From the NCBI GenBank assembly GCA_002502855.1, contig DAQK01000015.1, positions 42,156 through 106,155 on the forward strand: a stretch of 64,000 nucleotides of DNA, written 5' to 3'. Position 1 is the first letter of the stretch. The number at the start of each line of letters is the position of its first letter. The translations under genes and the position numbers were made by a program. Origin of the DNA: Methanobacterium sp. UBA279 (lineage in GTDB: Archaea; Methanobacteriota; Methanobacteria; Methanobacteriales; Methanobacteriaceae). Shown piece by piece: positions 32,574 to 40,920 of this stretch. The notes under the pieces were generated by a model. It saw only the letters and a program-made list of their open reading frames with translations, did no database searches and was not told the origin of the DNA.

Positions 32574-32945
32574 TTGCGCAGGGGAAGAAGACAAAAATGG
32601 ATGATAAAAATAGCAGAAGAACGAGTTAACATCCTTTTTAATCGTGCTCAAGAAGAATTTTTCCAAAATAGGGAGAGATCACACCGGCACGTACAGATGG
32701 CCCGTGACATAGCCCAGAAGTACAACCTGAAAATCGAGCCCACCTGGAACCGGAGGCACTGTAAAAACTGCCACAAATTCCTCCAGCCAGGAACCAACTC
32801 CCAGGTAAGATTAAAAAATTCTTCAGTTGAAATTAAATGCCTGGAATGTGGCGAGATAAGAAGAATACCCTACACCAGAGAAAAGAAAGAGAAACGGAGA
32901 AGAAAAATTGAGTTCCACACCATCAAAAAAGGAAATAATGAATAG
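32574..32945 (+). CDS. rnp4: ribonuclease P protein component 4 (Rpp21)
   Basis: A zinc-ribbon subunit of archaeal RNase P, which trims tRNA 5' leaders. In the 123-residue protein an N-terminal helix pair (AEERVNILFNRAQEEFF) is followed by CKNCHKFL and later CLECGEIR, the four zinc cysteines, and a very basic C-terminal tail. The start is TTG at 32574 with GAGGG upstream. It opens the translation cluster running to ftsY and overlaps the next gene by 8 nt. Confidence 0.93.
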   Translation: MRRGRRQKWMIKIAEERVNILFNRAQEEFFQNRERSHRHVQMARDIAQKYNLKIEPTWNRRHCKNCHKFLQPGTNSQVRLKNSSVEIKCLECGEIRRIPYTREKKEKRRRKIEFHTIKKGNNE

Positions 32946-33171
32946 GTCACTTTCCACCATCACCATCAGCATCGGTAAATCCGGGGTAAAAGAGAGTGTT
33001 ATAGATGAGATAAAACGACAGTTCAAGGCCCGGGAAGTGGTGAAGATCAGATTCTCCAGGTCCATATCAGAGGATAAGAAAAATCATATTAAGGAGATCA
33101 TAGAAAAAACCAATTCAAAACTTGTTGATCTTAGAGGTAACGTTGCCGTACTATCTAAGAAGAAAAGATGA
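32938..33171 (+). CDS. YhbY/CRM-domain RNA-binding protein
   Basis: A 77-residue single CRM domain: TITISIGKSGVKESVIDEI, then the conserved basic loop VVKIRFSRS, and LVDLRGNVAVLSKKKR. Bacterial YhbY binds pre-50S particles, so a role in ribosome assembly is likely but inferred. The start at 32938 (MNRSLST) has AAAGGA upstream and overlaps the rnp4 stop. A longer frame from 32908 would add residues from the rnp4 region. Confidence 0.9.
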   Translation: MNRSLSTITISIGKSGVKESVIDEIKRQFKAREVVKIRFSRSISEDKKNHIKEIIEKTNSKLVDLRGNVAVLSKKKR

Positions 33172-33245
33172 TAATCTTTAAGAATAAAGATAATTTGGAT
33201 AAAAAAGATTAATTTGACAAAAAAAGATAATTTTGGAGGATAAAT

Positions 33246-33683
33246 ATGACTACAATTTATGACGTACCTGCAGATTCACTTATCAGTGAACTTGCAAAGG
33301 AATTAAAGGCAAACAAGAATATAGAAGCCCCAGAATGGGCGCAATTTGTTAAAACAGGCGTTCACAAAGAAAGAAGACCAGAAGACCCTGACTGGTGGTA
33401 TGTGCGATGCGCATCCATCCTCAGAAGAGTCTACATCGACGGACCCGTAGGAATAAACAGTCTCAAATCATACTACGGTGGTAAAAAAGACAGAGGCTCC
33501 AAAGCAGAGAAATTCCGACCAGGAAGCGGTGCGGTAATAAGAGGAGCACTACACCAACTTGAAGCTGCCGGATACATCGAGAAAATCGGTGAAGGCAGAC
33601 AGATAACTCCTAAAGGCAGATCCTTCCTGGATAAAACATCCCACCAGCTTAAAAAAGACATTCCAGAACTGGCCAAGTACTGA
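33246..33683 (+). CDS. rps19e: 30S ribosomal protein S19e
   Basis: A 145-residue archaeal/eukaryotic small-subunit protein with a winged-helix fold. It contains [31 protein letters not shown] and [19 protein letters not shown], both unmistakable for S19e. GGAGGATAAAT precedes the ATG. It lies in the translation cluster, followed 14 bp later by the PDCD5 homologue, as in other Methanobacteriales. Confidence 0.98.
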   Translation: MTTIYDVPADSLISELAKELKANKNIEAPEWAQFVKTGVHKERRPEDPDWWYVRCASILRRVYIDGPVGINSLKSYYGGKKDRGSKAEKFRPGSGAVIRGALHQLEAAGYIEKIGEGRQITPKGRSFLDKTSHQLKKDIPELAKY

Positions 33684-33697
33684 TGGGGAGGTAGTTC

Positions 33698-34045
33698 ATG
33701 AGCGACATTGAAGAGATACGCCGCAGGAGAATGGAACAGTTACAACAACAGGCTGCTCAGCAAGCTGCTCAGCAACAAAATGATGCAGCAGAGCAGGAGA
33801 GAATGCGACGTGAACTTGAAGCTCAAAAAAGACAGGCCATGATGCAGATTCTAACCCCGGAAGCACGAAGTAGGCTGGCCAACCTCCGCCTGACCAAACC
33901 GGAATTCGTTGACCAGATCGAACTACAGCTAATCCAGTTAGCCCAGATGGGAAGGATAAAATCAAAGATAACGGATGAACAGCTCAAGGTGCTCCTCAAG
34001 AGGTTAGCTGGCCAAAAAAGAGAGATGAAAATCACCTGGAAATAA
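33698..34045 (+). CDS. PDCD5-family DNA-binding protein
   Basis: A 115-residue helical protein homologous to human PDCD5, with a solved archaeal relative in Methanothermobacter (MTH1615). A Gln/Ala-rich N-terminal helix (QQQAAQQAAQQQ) precedes the core LTPEARSRLANLRLTKPEFV and a basic end GQKREMKITWK. DNA binding is annotated for archaeal members, but the function is unclear. GGGGAGGT lies before the ATG. Confidence 0.95.
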   Translation: MSDIEEIRRRRMEQLQQQAAQQAAQQQNDAAEQERMRRELEAQKRQAMMQILTPEARSRLANLRLTKPEFVDQIELQLIQLAQMGRIKSKITDEQLKVLLKRLAGQKREMKITWK

Positions 34046-34105
34046 AAAAGATTCTGGAAATAAAATTCATTCCATTTAAAAATAAAATTATTCCATTAAT
34101 AAAAG

Positions 34106-34699
34106 ATGAAAGCATGTGTACTCTATAGTGGGGGAAAAGATAGCTCCATCATGGCGGTGATACTCCAAAAATTAGGATACGAGGTGGAACTGGTAACTAT
34201 AAACTTCGGTGTTTACCCCTCATTTAAGCCGGCGGCAGTGTCGGCGGGGAATCTGGGATTTCCACATCGAGTACTTCAACCTGGCCGTGAGATACTGGAG
34301 AAGACTGCTGAAATTATCCTGGACGACGGGTACCCCAACAACGGACTCAACCACCTGCACCGGGAAGTTCTGCACGTAGCAGCAGAGAACTACCCTGTGG
34401 TTGCCGATGGAACACGTAGGGATGACCGGACACCAAAACTGGATATAAACCAGATCAGAAGCCTTGAAGATTCAAAGAAGGTTCAGTACCTGAACCTAAC
34501 CGGGTTTGGACATAAAACCATCGATGATCTTTCAAGTAACCTCTTCGAAATTCGAAAGGAGCAAACCACCACACATAATAATTCTGATTATGAGATAGAA
34601 ATAAGATACCTTATAGACGAGTTGAGGGGAGATGGAACTGCCCTCAAGATATTTCCAGAACACATACAATCAAGAGTAATAGGATGGAGAGAAATATGA
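34106..34699 (+). CDS. PP-loop ATPase of COG2117
   Basis: A 197-residue N-type ATP pyrophosphatase with the PP-loop [12 protein letters not shown] at residues 6-17, followed by [12 protein letters not shown] in the middle. The family is predicted to act in tRNA or nucleotide modification, but no reaction is established. It has no fused domain. The last codons overlap rpl39e (ATGA), so the two are translationally coupled in the ribosomal cluster. Confidence 0.87.
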   Translation: MKACVLYSGGKDSSIMAVILQKLGYEVELVTINFGVYPSFKPAAVSAGNLGFPHRVLQPGREILEKTAEIILDDGYPNNGLNHLHREVLHVAAENYPVVADGTRRDDRTPKLDINQIRSLEDSKKVQYLNLTGFGHKTIDDLSSNLFEIRKEQTTTHNNSDYEIEIRYLIDELRGDGTALKIFPEHIQSRVIGWREI

Positions 34700-34851
34700 G
34701 TAGAAATAAGCCATTAGGCAAAAAATTAAGACTGGCCAAGGCCAACAAACAAAATAGAAGAGTGCCTCTCTGGGTAATGCTTAAAACATCAAGAAAAGTA
34801 AGGACCCATCCTAAGATGAGGCAATGGAGAAGAAGTAAGATCAAGGCATAA
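34696..34851 (+). CDS. rpl39e: 50S ribosomal protein L39e
   Basis: A 51-residue, highly basic protein that lines the nascent-peptide exit tunnel. The sequence [20 protein letters not shown] and later [20 protein letters not shown] is diagnostic, and its length is exactly typical. The start overlaps the COG2117 stop. L31e follows 27 bp later, as in most archaea. Confidence 0.97.
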   Translation: MSRNKPLGKKLRLAKANKQNRRVPLWVMLKTSRKVRTHPKMRQWRRSKIKA

Positions 34852-34878
34852 GAATGCCTCATTTAAGGAGAATCGATC

Positions 34879-35124
34879 ATGGAAAGAATTTACACCATAC
34901 CATTAAGGGATGTTAAAAAAGTGCCCAGGACCATCCGGTCACCCAAAGCAATACACCTCGTTCGAGAGTTCATGGAAAGACACATGAAATCTGATGATAT
35001 AATAATAGACTCATCTGTAAATGAGAAAATTTGGGAAAGAGGCATCCAGAAAACACCACCAAAGATAAAGGTAAAGGCCGTTAAGGACGAGGATGGTACC
35101 GTATCAGTCATCTTGGTAGAATAG
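34879..35124 (+). CDS. rpl31e: 50S ribosomal protein L31e
   Basis: An 81-residue large-subunit protein near the exit tunnel. It shows [20 protein letters not shown] and [20 protein letters not shown], which are standard. AAGGAGA lies before the ATG. It is directly followed by aIF6, an order conserved across archaea. Confidence 0.97.
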   Translation: MERIYTIPLRDVKKVPRTIRSPKAIHLVREFMERHMKSDDIIIDSSVNEKIWERGIQKTPPKIKVKAVKDEDGTVSVILVE

Positions 35125-35133
35125 GTGGGTTTG

Positions 35134-35808
35134 ATGATTAAAAGATTAAATCTGGGCGGAAACCCCAACCTGGGTGTTTCCATAGCAGCCACCGAAAAAT
35201 TGGCCATAATACCTCCTAACTTAACACCGGAAACCGTGGCTTTAATTGAGGAATCACTGGAAGTGGAAACAGTGGAGGCCCTGATAAGCGGCAGTAGTCT
35301 GGCCGGTGCGCTAACCTGCGGCAATTCCAATGGATTTGTAGTTTCCAAATATGCCTTCGACCGGGAAATAGAAGCCATAAAAGACACTGGTGTTGAAGTG
35401 GAGAGAATACCAGACAGGCTAACCGCAGTGGGTAACATCGTACTGGCCAATGATTCTGGAGCCATAGTAAATTCCCTGCTTTCCGATGAAGCAGTGAAAC
35501 TGGTATCCCAGGTTTTAGATGTAGACGTAGTCAGGGGAACTATAGCCAAATTCAAGATCACCGGGTCTGTGGCAGCCGCCACCAACAAAGGGGTGTTGCT
35601 ACATCCTTCTGCAAGTTCACAGGATATTGAACTGGTAGAGAAAATACTAAAAGCACCGGCAGATGTAGGAACAGTTAACAACGGCACATCACTGGTTGGA
35701 GCGTGCACAGTGGCCAATTCAAAGGGAGTCATAGTAAGTTCCAATACTACCGGGCCGGAACTGGCAAGAATAGAAGAAACATTTGGTTTTCTAGAGGGAT
35801 GTTTATGA
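35134..35808 (+). CDS. eif6: translation initiation factor 6 (aIF6)
   Basis: aIF6 binds the 50S subunit and prevents premature joining with 30S. The 224-residue pentein-fold protein has repeated about 45-residue units with GVSIAATEKLAIIPP, CGNSNGFVVSKYA, RLTAVGNIVLANDSGAIV, VAAATNKGVLLHP and VGACTVANSKGVIVS. The start is ATG at 35134 after GGTGGG. An in-frame GTG at 35125 lies in the ribosome site. It overlaps the next gene by ATGA. Confidence 0.97.
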   Translation: MIKRLNLGGNPNLGVSIAATEKLAIIPPNLTPETVALIEESLEVETVEALISGSSLAGALTCGNSNGFVVSKYAFDREIEAIKDTGVEVERIPDRLTAVGNIVLANDSGAIVNSLLSDEAVKLVSQVLDVDVVRGTIAKFKITGSVAAATNKGVLLHPSASSQDIELVEKILKAPADVGTVNNGTSLVGACTVANSKGVIVSSNTTGPELARIEETFGFLEGCL

Positions 35809-36035
35809 AAACAAAGATATTTAGAATTCAGGGTAAATTTGAGACGGGTAACAGTTTGAAACCCTTCACCAGAGAGTTAAAAGCAACCAATGAAGAAGAA
35901 ATCAAAGAAAGGATTTACTCAGAATTCGGAAGCAAACACCATATCAAAAGAAGCAAGATTAAAATAGAAGATATCAAAGAAATTTCCGAAAAGGACGTGC
36001 TGGATCCAGTAGTTAAAGCCCTCATTAAGGAGTGA
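35805..36035 (+). CDS. rpl18a: 50S ribosomal protein L18Ae (LX)
   Basis: A 76-residue protein beginning MKTKIFRIQGKF, with FTRELKATNEEEIKERIYSEFGSKH and IKRSKIKIEDI, which match archaeal LX/L18a. The start ATG overlaps the aIF6 stop (ATGA). A longer frame upstream is out of context with aIF6 coding. It is followed at once by prefoldin alpha. Confidence 0.95.
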   Translation: MKTKIFRIQGKFETGNSLKPFTRELKATNEEEIKERIYSEFGSKHHIKRSKIKIEDIKEISEKDVLDPVVKALIKE

Positions 36036-36040
36036 TTAAA

Positions 36041-36475
36041 GTGGATGATAGAGAACGCCTGAATCAGCTTGTAAACGAGCTTAAGATGTACCAGGGACAG
36101 GCAGATATTCTGAACCAGCAGATGGAAACTGTACAGGCCAACATAGCCGATCTCACCATTGCCCAGGAAACTCTGCAGACCATTAAGGATAAAAAGGATG
36201 CGGAAACTCTAGTCCCCATCGGTGCCGGTTCCTTCATCATAACCGAGATCAAAAACACCGATGAAGTAATAGTCGGCTTAGGTGCTGGAGCAGCAGTTAA
36301 GAAGAAAATAACTGAAGCAGAGGAAAGCATTCAGGAACGGAAAAAGGACTTAGAAGCAGTTTCAGCTAAAATTACAGATCAGCTTAATAAGATCACAGAT
36401 TTCATCATAAAAAAGACACCGGAAGCTGAAGCACTTATACAGAAACTGGAAGGAAATGGAAACCAGCTCCAATAA
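36041..36475 (+). CDS. pfdA: prefoldin alpha subunit
   Basis: Prefoldin captures unfolded proteins and delivers them to the thermosome. The 144-residue protein has two long coiled coils (about 1-50 and 88-130) around a beta hairpin with VPIGAGSFIITEIKNTDEVIVGLGAG. GTG at 36041 is preferred. GGAG lies eight bases before it, while GTG at 36032 would sit directly on the ribosome site and overlap the L18Ae stop. It precedes ftsY. Confidence 0.94.
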   Translation: MDDRERLNQLVNELKMYQGQADILNQQMETVQANIADLTIAQETLQTIKDKKDAETLVPIGAGSFIITEIKNTDEVIVGLGAGAAVKKKITEAEESIQERKKDLEAVSAKITDQLNKITDFIIKKTPEAEALIQKLEGNGNQLQ

Positions 36476-36577
36476 AAGGATCAGATCCAGTAAACTACTT
36501 TCTTTTAAATTTTAAGATAAGCATAAGAAAATTTTTAAGATAAGATAAATTTCAGGATAGATGGAGGGTGAACTTCC

Positions 36578-37771
36578 TTGTTTGAATCTCTTAAAAAGAA
36601 ACTTTCTGGCACTGTTGGTAAAATAACAGATAAGTTATCCCGAGAGGAAGAAGAAGCTCAAAAGAGCGAGGTTCAGGAAGAATCTGGGAAAATTGGTACT
36701 GAGAAGGCTCTAAAAGCTGATAAGAAGAAAGTTAAAAAGGCTGATAAGAAGAAGGCTGAAACTGATGAGAAGAGAACAGACAAATCTGATACAGCAGAAA
36801 AATCAGACAATAAGAAGGAAAAGTCTGATACCTCGGAGTCAGAACAGGAAAAAACCATAAATGAAGAGATAGAACCCTCTGAAAAGGAAAAAAAAGGTAT
36901 ATTTTCCTTCGTCCGCCATAAAACCATATCCGAGAAGGATGTGGACGACATTCTCTTTGAACTGGAGATGTCCCTCCTGGAAGGGGATGTGGCCCTGGAA
37001 GTGGCTGAAGAGATTATAAACTCTGTAAAAGAAGACCTGGTGGGTCGCAAGATAAAGCGAAGAAGTGACGTATCAGAATTTACCAAAGAAGCCCTTAAAA
37101 AGGCAATCTCTAAGATACTGGAAGTTGACACTCAGGATATAGAAAGCCTCATTGCCTTGAAGCGTAAACAGGGTGAACCACTTAAGATCATGTTTGTAGG
37201 TATAAATGGTACCGGAAAAACCACCACCATAGCCAAGATAGCCACCCATTTCATGGCGAAGGGTTACAAACCGGTAATCGCTGCCTCCGATACATTCCGG
37301 GCAGGGGCTATTGAACAGTTAACCCACCACGCCGATAAAATCGGTGTTAAAATCATAAAACATAAAAAGGGCGCCGACCCCGCAGCGGTGGCCTACGATG
37401 CAGTGGAACACGCCCGAGCCCAGGGCAAAGAACTGGTACTGGTAGACACCGCCGGGAGAATGCAGACCAATGTGAACCTCATGGACGAGATGAAGAAGAT
37501 CCAGAGGGTAATAAAACCCGATCTAATTTTATTTGTGGGTGATGCGTTAACCGGCAACGATGCCGTGGAACAGGCCCGGAAATTCGACGATGCAGTTGGT
37601 GTAGATGGAATAGTACTTACCAAAGCAGATGCGGATGCAAAAGGTGGAGCAGCACTATCCATCGGCCACGTGATAAATAAGCCAATACTCTTTTTAGGTA
37701 CAGGACAATCCTACTCCGACATCATGGAATTTAAACCGGAATGGATGGTTGAACAGGTGTTTGGGGAGTAA
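36578..37771 (+). CDS. ftsY: signal recognition particle receptor FtsY
   Basis: The SRP receptor GTPase at the membrane. The first 110 residues are an acidic and Lys-rich low-complexity A region (KADKKKVKKADKKK). The NG domain follows: VGINGTGKTTTIAKIA (G1, about 206-221), SDTFRAGAIEQL (G2), DTAGRMQTN (G3), and TKADADAKGGAAL (G4). It ends in MEFKPEWMVEQVFGE. The start is TTG at 36578 with GAGGGTGA upstream. It closes the translation cluster. SRP19 is at 17373. Confidence 0.96.
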   Translation: MFESLKKKLSGTVGKITDKLSREEEEAQKSEVQEESGKIGTEKALKADKKKVKKADKKKAETDEKRTDKSDTAEKSDNKKEKSDTSESEQEKTINEEIEPSEKEKKGIFSFVRHKTISEKDVDDILFELEMSLLEGDVALEVAEEIINSVKEDLVGRKIKRRSDVSEFTKEALKKAISKILEVDTQDIESLIALKRKQGEPLKIMFVGINGTGKTTTIAKIATHFMAKGYKPVIAASDTFRAGAIEQLTHHADKIGVKIIKHKKGADPAAVAYDAVEHARAQGKELVLVDTAGRMQTNVNLMDEMKKIQRVIKPDLILFVGDALTGNDAVEQARKFDDAVGVDGIVLTKADADAKGGAALSIGHVINKPILFLGTGQSYSDIMEFKPEWMVEQVFGE

Positions 37772-37779
37772 ACTCATTT

Positions 37780-38463
37780 TTATTTAACCCCACCAAATAC
37801 AGCCCCCTTAACATATTTCCAAATAACATCAACCTCTTTAAACCCAACATCACGCAGCCAGTCCAGATGGTCCACTAAAGGTGTGGGATGATCCTCATTA
37901 TAAGCGGTGGGTACCCATTTCTCTTCAACTTCATCTAAAGGCAGGGTTTTAAGCATGAACTCTTTCCATTGTTCATGGTTCACCCTTTCCAGGTGTTCGC
38001 TGGAGGTCAGAACCTGGTCTGCATTGAGGAAAACCCCTCCCTCTTTAAGAGTGTCGTATATCCTCTGGTAAATGGCTATCTTTTCTTCGTCAGTTCGCAG
38101 GTGATGCATGGCCAGGGAGGATATGATCAGGTCGTAGTTATCTTCACCATACTGGAAATCACGCAGATCAGCCACCTGATACTCTATATCATCATATCTA
38201 ACCAGCTTATACTGGGCTATTTCGATCATCTTCTCGGCCAGGTCGACACAGGTAACCCGTGCCTGGGAATATCTTTTTTTAACTTCACTGGTTATGTTAC
38301 CAGTTCCACATCCCAGATCCAGGACTTTAATGGGTTTGGAACTTTCAAAAGGGATACTTCTAATTAGGGAATCTATCATCTCCTGATAGCCAGGGATTAA
38401 CTTCAATATTAAACTGTCATATTCTTCTGCTTCTTCTTCAAAGTGGTTCTTTACATTTTTCAA
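37780..38463 (-). CDS. class I SAM-dependent methyltransferase
   Basis: A 227-residue Rossmann-fold methyltransferase. The SAM site is VLDLGCGTGNITSEV (about 47-61), followed by VTCVDLAEKMIEIAQ and IISSLAMHHLRTDEEK (motif III-IV). Overall it resembles UbiE/TrmR-like enzymes with unknown acceptor. The start is TTG at 38463 with AGGAGA upstream. It is convergent with ftsY, 8 bp apart. Confidence 0.85.
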   Translation of the reverse strand: MKNVKNHFEEEAEEYDSLILKLIPGYQEMIDSLIRSIPFESSKPIKVLDLGCGTGNITSEVKKRYSQARVTCVDLAEKMIEIAQYKLVRYDDIEYQVADLRDFQYGEDNYDLIISSLAMHHLRTDEEKIAIYQRIYDTLKEGGVFLNADQVLTSSEHLERVNHEQWKEFMLKTLPLDEVEEKWVPTAYNEDHPTPLVDHLDWLRDVGFKEVDVIWKYVKGAVFGGVK

Positions 38464-38520
38464 GGTTTATATCTCCTGTGATGAAATTCAGTTTCCATGT
38501 TTAAATTATAGTAACTGGTC

Positions 38521-38622
38521 TGTATATTCCCTTAACGGTACCAAACGTATAAACTGTAATGTGATGACCACGGAAAACTTATCATTACCTTTCATTTCCT
38601 GGGTGATATGCCGCTTCAGGAG
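38521..38622 (+). repeat. degenerate partial copy of the trypsin-like protease gene
   Basis: These bases align closely to 40544-40650 inside the protease gene, with shared blocks such as TATTCCCTTAACGG, ACCAAACG, ATAAACTGTAA, GTGATGACC, and ATTACCTTTCATTTCC. Small indels destroy the frame. It is a remnant of a second, decayed protease copy or a duplicated fragment. Nothing else coding is visible from 38464 to 38740. Confidence 0.75.
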
Positions 38623-38865
38623 TTCAATAATAGAAACCTCTATTTTTATATGTTTGTTAGTTCATTTTTTGAATATTAAATTTTTTGGAAAATATTATAA
38701 AACCGATAGTATTAAATATTAGTTATTTATCATTTACTAATATTATGGGTTGGAATTTACACTGGAATAATTATTATAATATTAGGCTTATTAGGCCTAC
38801 AACCATCGTTAATATATAAACTACCTGTCATTCATGGTGTGGCAATAGCAATATACATCATTTCT

Positions 38866-38938
38866 GCAGTCATCGGCAGTTACATGGCAATATTAGTAGC
38901 TAAACATTAAACAAACACATTAAACATTAAATAATTTG
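38866..38938 (+). repeat. remnant of a small membrane protein, related to 40126-40208
   Basis: A frame ending at 38910 reads VIGSYMAILVAKH after a hydrophobic stretch (IAIYIISA). The related segment at 40126 reads VIGSYLAITVAKKH and continues. Both share GGCAGTTAC, TGGCAATA, AGTAGCTAAA and ATTAAATAATT. No start codon with a ribosome site is evident for either, so I treat them as paired gene remnants flanking the DUF4013 gene. Confidence 0.55.
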
Positions 38939-39126
38939 TTACTGGTCGAATATACCATCACCAAAAAATAAGTTCTTAATTAATTCTAAAAAACATATAT
39001 TCAAATTAGGACGGGTATTACATATTGAATTGATTTTAAAAATGGGAATATGATCGATGACTTATGGTGTCAAGGGGATAATAATTGATTCTTTGAGTTA
39101 TCCCTTTTTCTAATTGGATAAGATTT

Positions 39127-40041
39127 TTGTTTTTGGGAATCATTGTATTGATTAGTTTCTCACAATATACTGTTTTATATTTGGTTAAGATAAATTTTCT
39201 GTTATTTATTTGTTTAGATATTATGGGATTCTTATTTGTAGGATCATTTGCAAGGGGATACTTATTTAAAATTATAAATAAGTCCTTAACGGGTATTAAT
39301 GAGCTTCCTGTATTTAATGATTGGATTAATATATTTATTGATGGCATAAAAGTGATTATAGTTAATATTATTTATTTAATTCCAGTTATTTTGATTACTC
39401 TTTCATTATTATTATCTTCTGGAACAGATTTAAGAATTATATTAACCAGTTTACCTGATCTAAATTTAGATCTATTGTTATACGTTGGTTTTACTCATTT
39501 TATTCCAGTAATAATTGCATTTTTATATCTGATATTAATTATTCCAGTAATATTGATGTCAATTGCCAATATGGCTTATAATGATAGCAAACTGAGTGAA
39601 GCTTTTAAATTTGGGGAAATATTTGTTAATGTCTCAAAATTATCCTGGGACAGGATCACATGGTATGGGCTGGCTTTTTACGGTGATTTGGTCCCGATTA
39701 TTATAGGATTCTTTATTTTCGATGAAATTCTTGAAAGAATCTATAGTGTAGGATGGAAAAAGCTCATAATCTGGTATTTTGCAACAGGCATCATTGCTTT
39801 AATCTTAATTTTTAGCGGATACTTTGTGGCTAATATCACTTCAAATTTAATCTTGAACGGATTAGAGTTATTTTCGCTTTCAAATTACAATATTTTACGA
39901 ATTCTAATACTATCATTAGTTTTACTTCCATATCTCTTTATATTTCTTTCAAGATCAACCGCGTTAATCTATAATTCTGCAATTAAGAGTTATTGGGGCA
40001 GCGAAAGCTGCACAAGCAACTACGAATTACAGCAAGAATAA
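39127..40041 (+). CDS. DUF4013 family multi-spanning membrane protein, N-terminus frameshifted
   Basis: A 304-residue membrane protein of the DUF4013 type with about seven hydrophobic helices, GSFARGYLFKIINKSLTG near residue 40, and NMAYNDSKLSEAFKFGEI in the middle. The natural N-terminus seems to lie upstream. From ATG at 39057 another frame reads MTYGVKGIIIDSLSYPF and then meets TAA. Removing one T from the T5 run at 39105-39109 joins it to SNWIRFLFLG. As sequenced, the gene is either broken or starts late at TTG 39127. The function is unknown. Confidence 0.65.
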   Translation: MFLGIIVLISFSQYTVLYLVKINFLLFICLDIMGFLFVGSFARGYLFKIINKSLTGINELPVFNDWINIFIDGIKVIIVNIIYLIPVILITLSLLLSSGTDLRIILTSLPDLNLDLLLYVGFTHFIPVIIAFLYLILIIPVILMSIANMAYNDSKLSEAFKFGEIFVNVSKLSWDRITWYGLAFYGDLVPIIIGFFIFDEILERIYSVGWKKLIIWYFATGIIALILIFSGYFVANITSNLILNGLELFSLSNYNILRILILSLVLLPYLFIFLSRSTALIYNSAIKSYWGSESCTSNYELQQE

Positions 40042-40125
40042 TCTCCTTAATTCAAAGAATCTATAGCATAAAAATCAAAAGATTTGCTTTAAAAGAGTTT
40101 TGATACCGTATCAAACCTATCTGGC

Positions 40126-40208
40126 CTGGAATGTGATCGTAATAGGCAGTTACTTGGCAATAACAGTAGCTAAAAAACATCTGAAAATACAGCAATCATT
40201 AAATAATT
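40126..40208 (+). repeat. remnant related to 38866-38938
   Basis: A frame ending in TAA at about 40234 reads IPYQTYLAWNVIVIGSYLAI and then TVAKKHLKIQQSLNNSVKM. It has no start with a ribosome site and looks like the C-terminal end of a small membrane protein. The similarity to 38866-38938 is strongest over the GSYxAI and VAK codons. No other gene is visible between 40042 and 40277. Confidence 0.5.
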
Positions 40209-40277
40209 CCGTGAAGATGCAAGGAAAAAAATAAGTCTGTGTTCATATCAAATAGATAATATAATGAGGATTAGACC

Positions 40278-40769
40278 ATGATTGCTGCCGGTGGGAAAAT
40301 TGTCTGCAATAAAAAGGATGGAGTAATAGGTGCGGTAATTGAAGATCATGGTAAATACTATGTTTTAACCGTTTACCACGTACTGAAAGTAGGAAAATGT
40401 GGTTTAGGCAGTACTGTCCATTTAAACGGTTACTCTGGTAGGGTGGTGGAAGTCCACTGGTACCACGACCTGGCAGTTATAGAGGTAGATGCACCAGAAG
40501 AAGAGATTGAAATCTCAGACATCGCTGAACCCGAGATAGGCCCTGCATATTCCCTTAACGGCACCAAACGGATAAACTGTAACGTGATGACCGTGGGGAA
40601 AACTTACCATTACCTTTCATTTCCCATGGGCGATATGCCGCTTCCCGGAGACAGTGGTTCTCCCATAATCCAGGGGGATAAAGTGGTGGGAATCTTAGCT
40701 TCTATTTTCTTCAACAACGCCACCGGTATAGCGGCATCCCTCGATGAATTTGCACCAATTGATGAATAA
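40278..40769 (+). CDS. compact trypsin-like serine protease
   Basis: A 163-residue chymotrypsin-fold protein. All three catalytic residues are visible: His in YVLTVYHVLKVG (about residue 35), Asp in WYHDLAVIEVD (about 64), and Ser in LPGDSGSPIIQGDKVVGI, the GDSGSP motif (about 130). There is no signal peptide or extra domain, so it would act inside the cell as a minimal protease. An ATG at 40278 has GAGG-like bases at -13. A decayed fragment of the same gene lies at 38521. The substrate is unknown. Confidence 0.8.
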   Translation: MIAAGGKIVCNKKDGVIGAVIEDHGKYYVLTVYHVLKVGKCGLGSTVHLNGYSGRVVEVHWYHDLAVIEVDAPEEEIEISDIAEPEIGPAYSLNGTKRINCNVMTVGKTYHYLSFPMGDMPLPGDSGSPIIQGDKVVGILASIFFNNATGIAASLDEFAPIDE

Positions 40770-40920
40770 TTCTTGATAAAGTAAGTCCCATTGGAAATAA
40801 ATTTTCTATTGAAAAAAATAAATTCCCACTCATAATAAATTATATAATTAAAATTAAAAAACCCATTTTTCTCCTATACTATAATTATCAATTAGAACTA
40901 TAATAATTAACTGAATAACC

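Noticed and set aside
34890..35744. Long minus-strand frame opposite L31e and aIF6
   Set aside because: It is antisense to two universally conserved genes and encodes a Ser/Thr-rich sequence without motifs.
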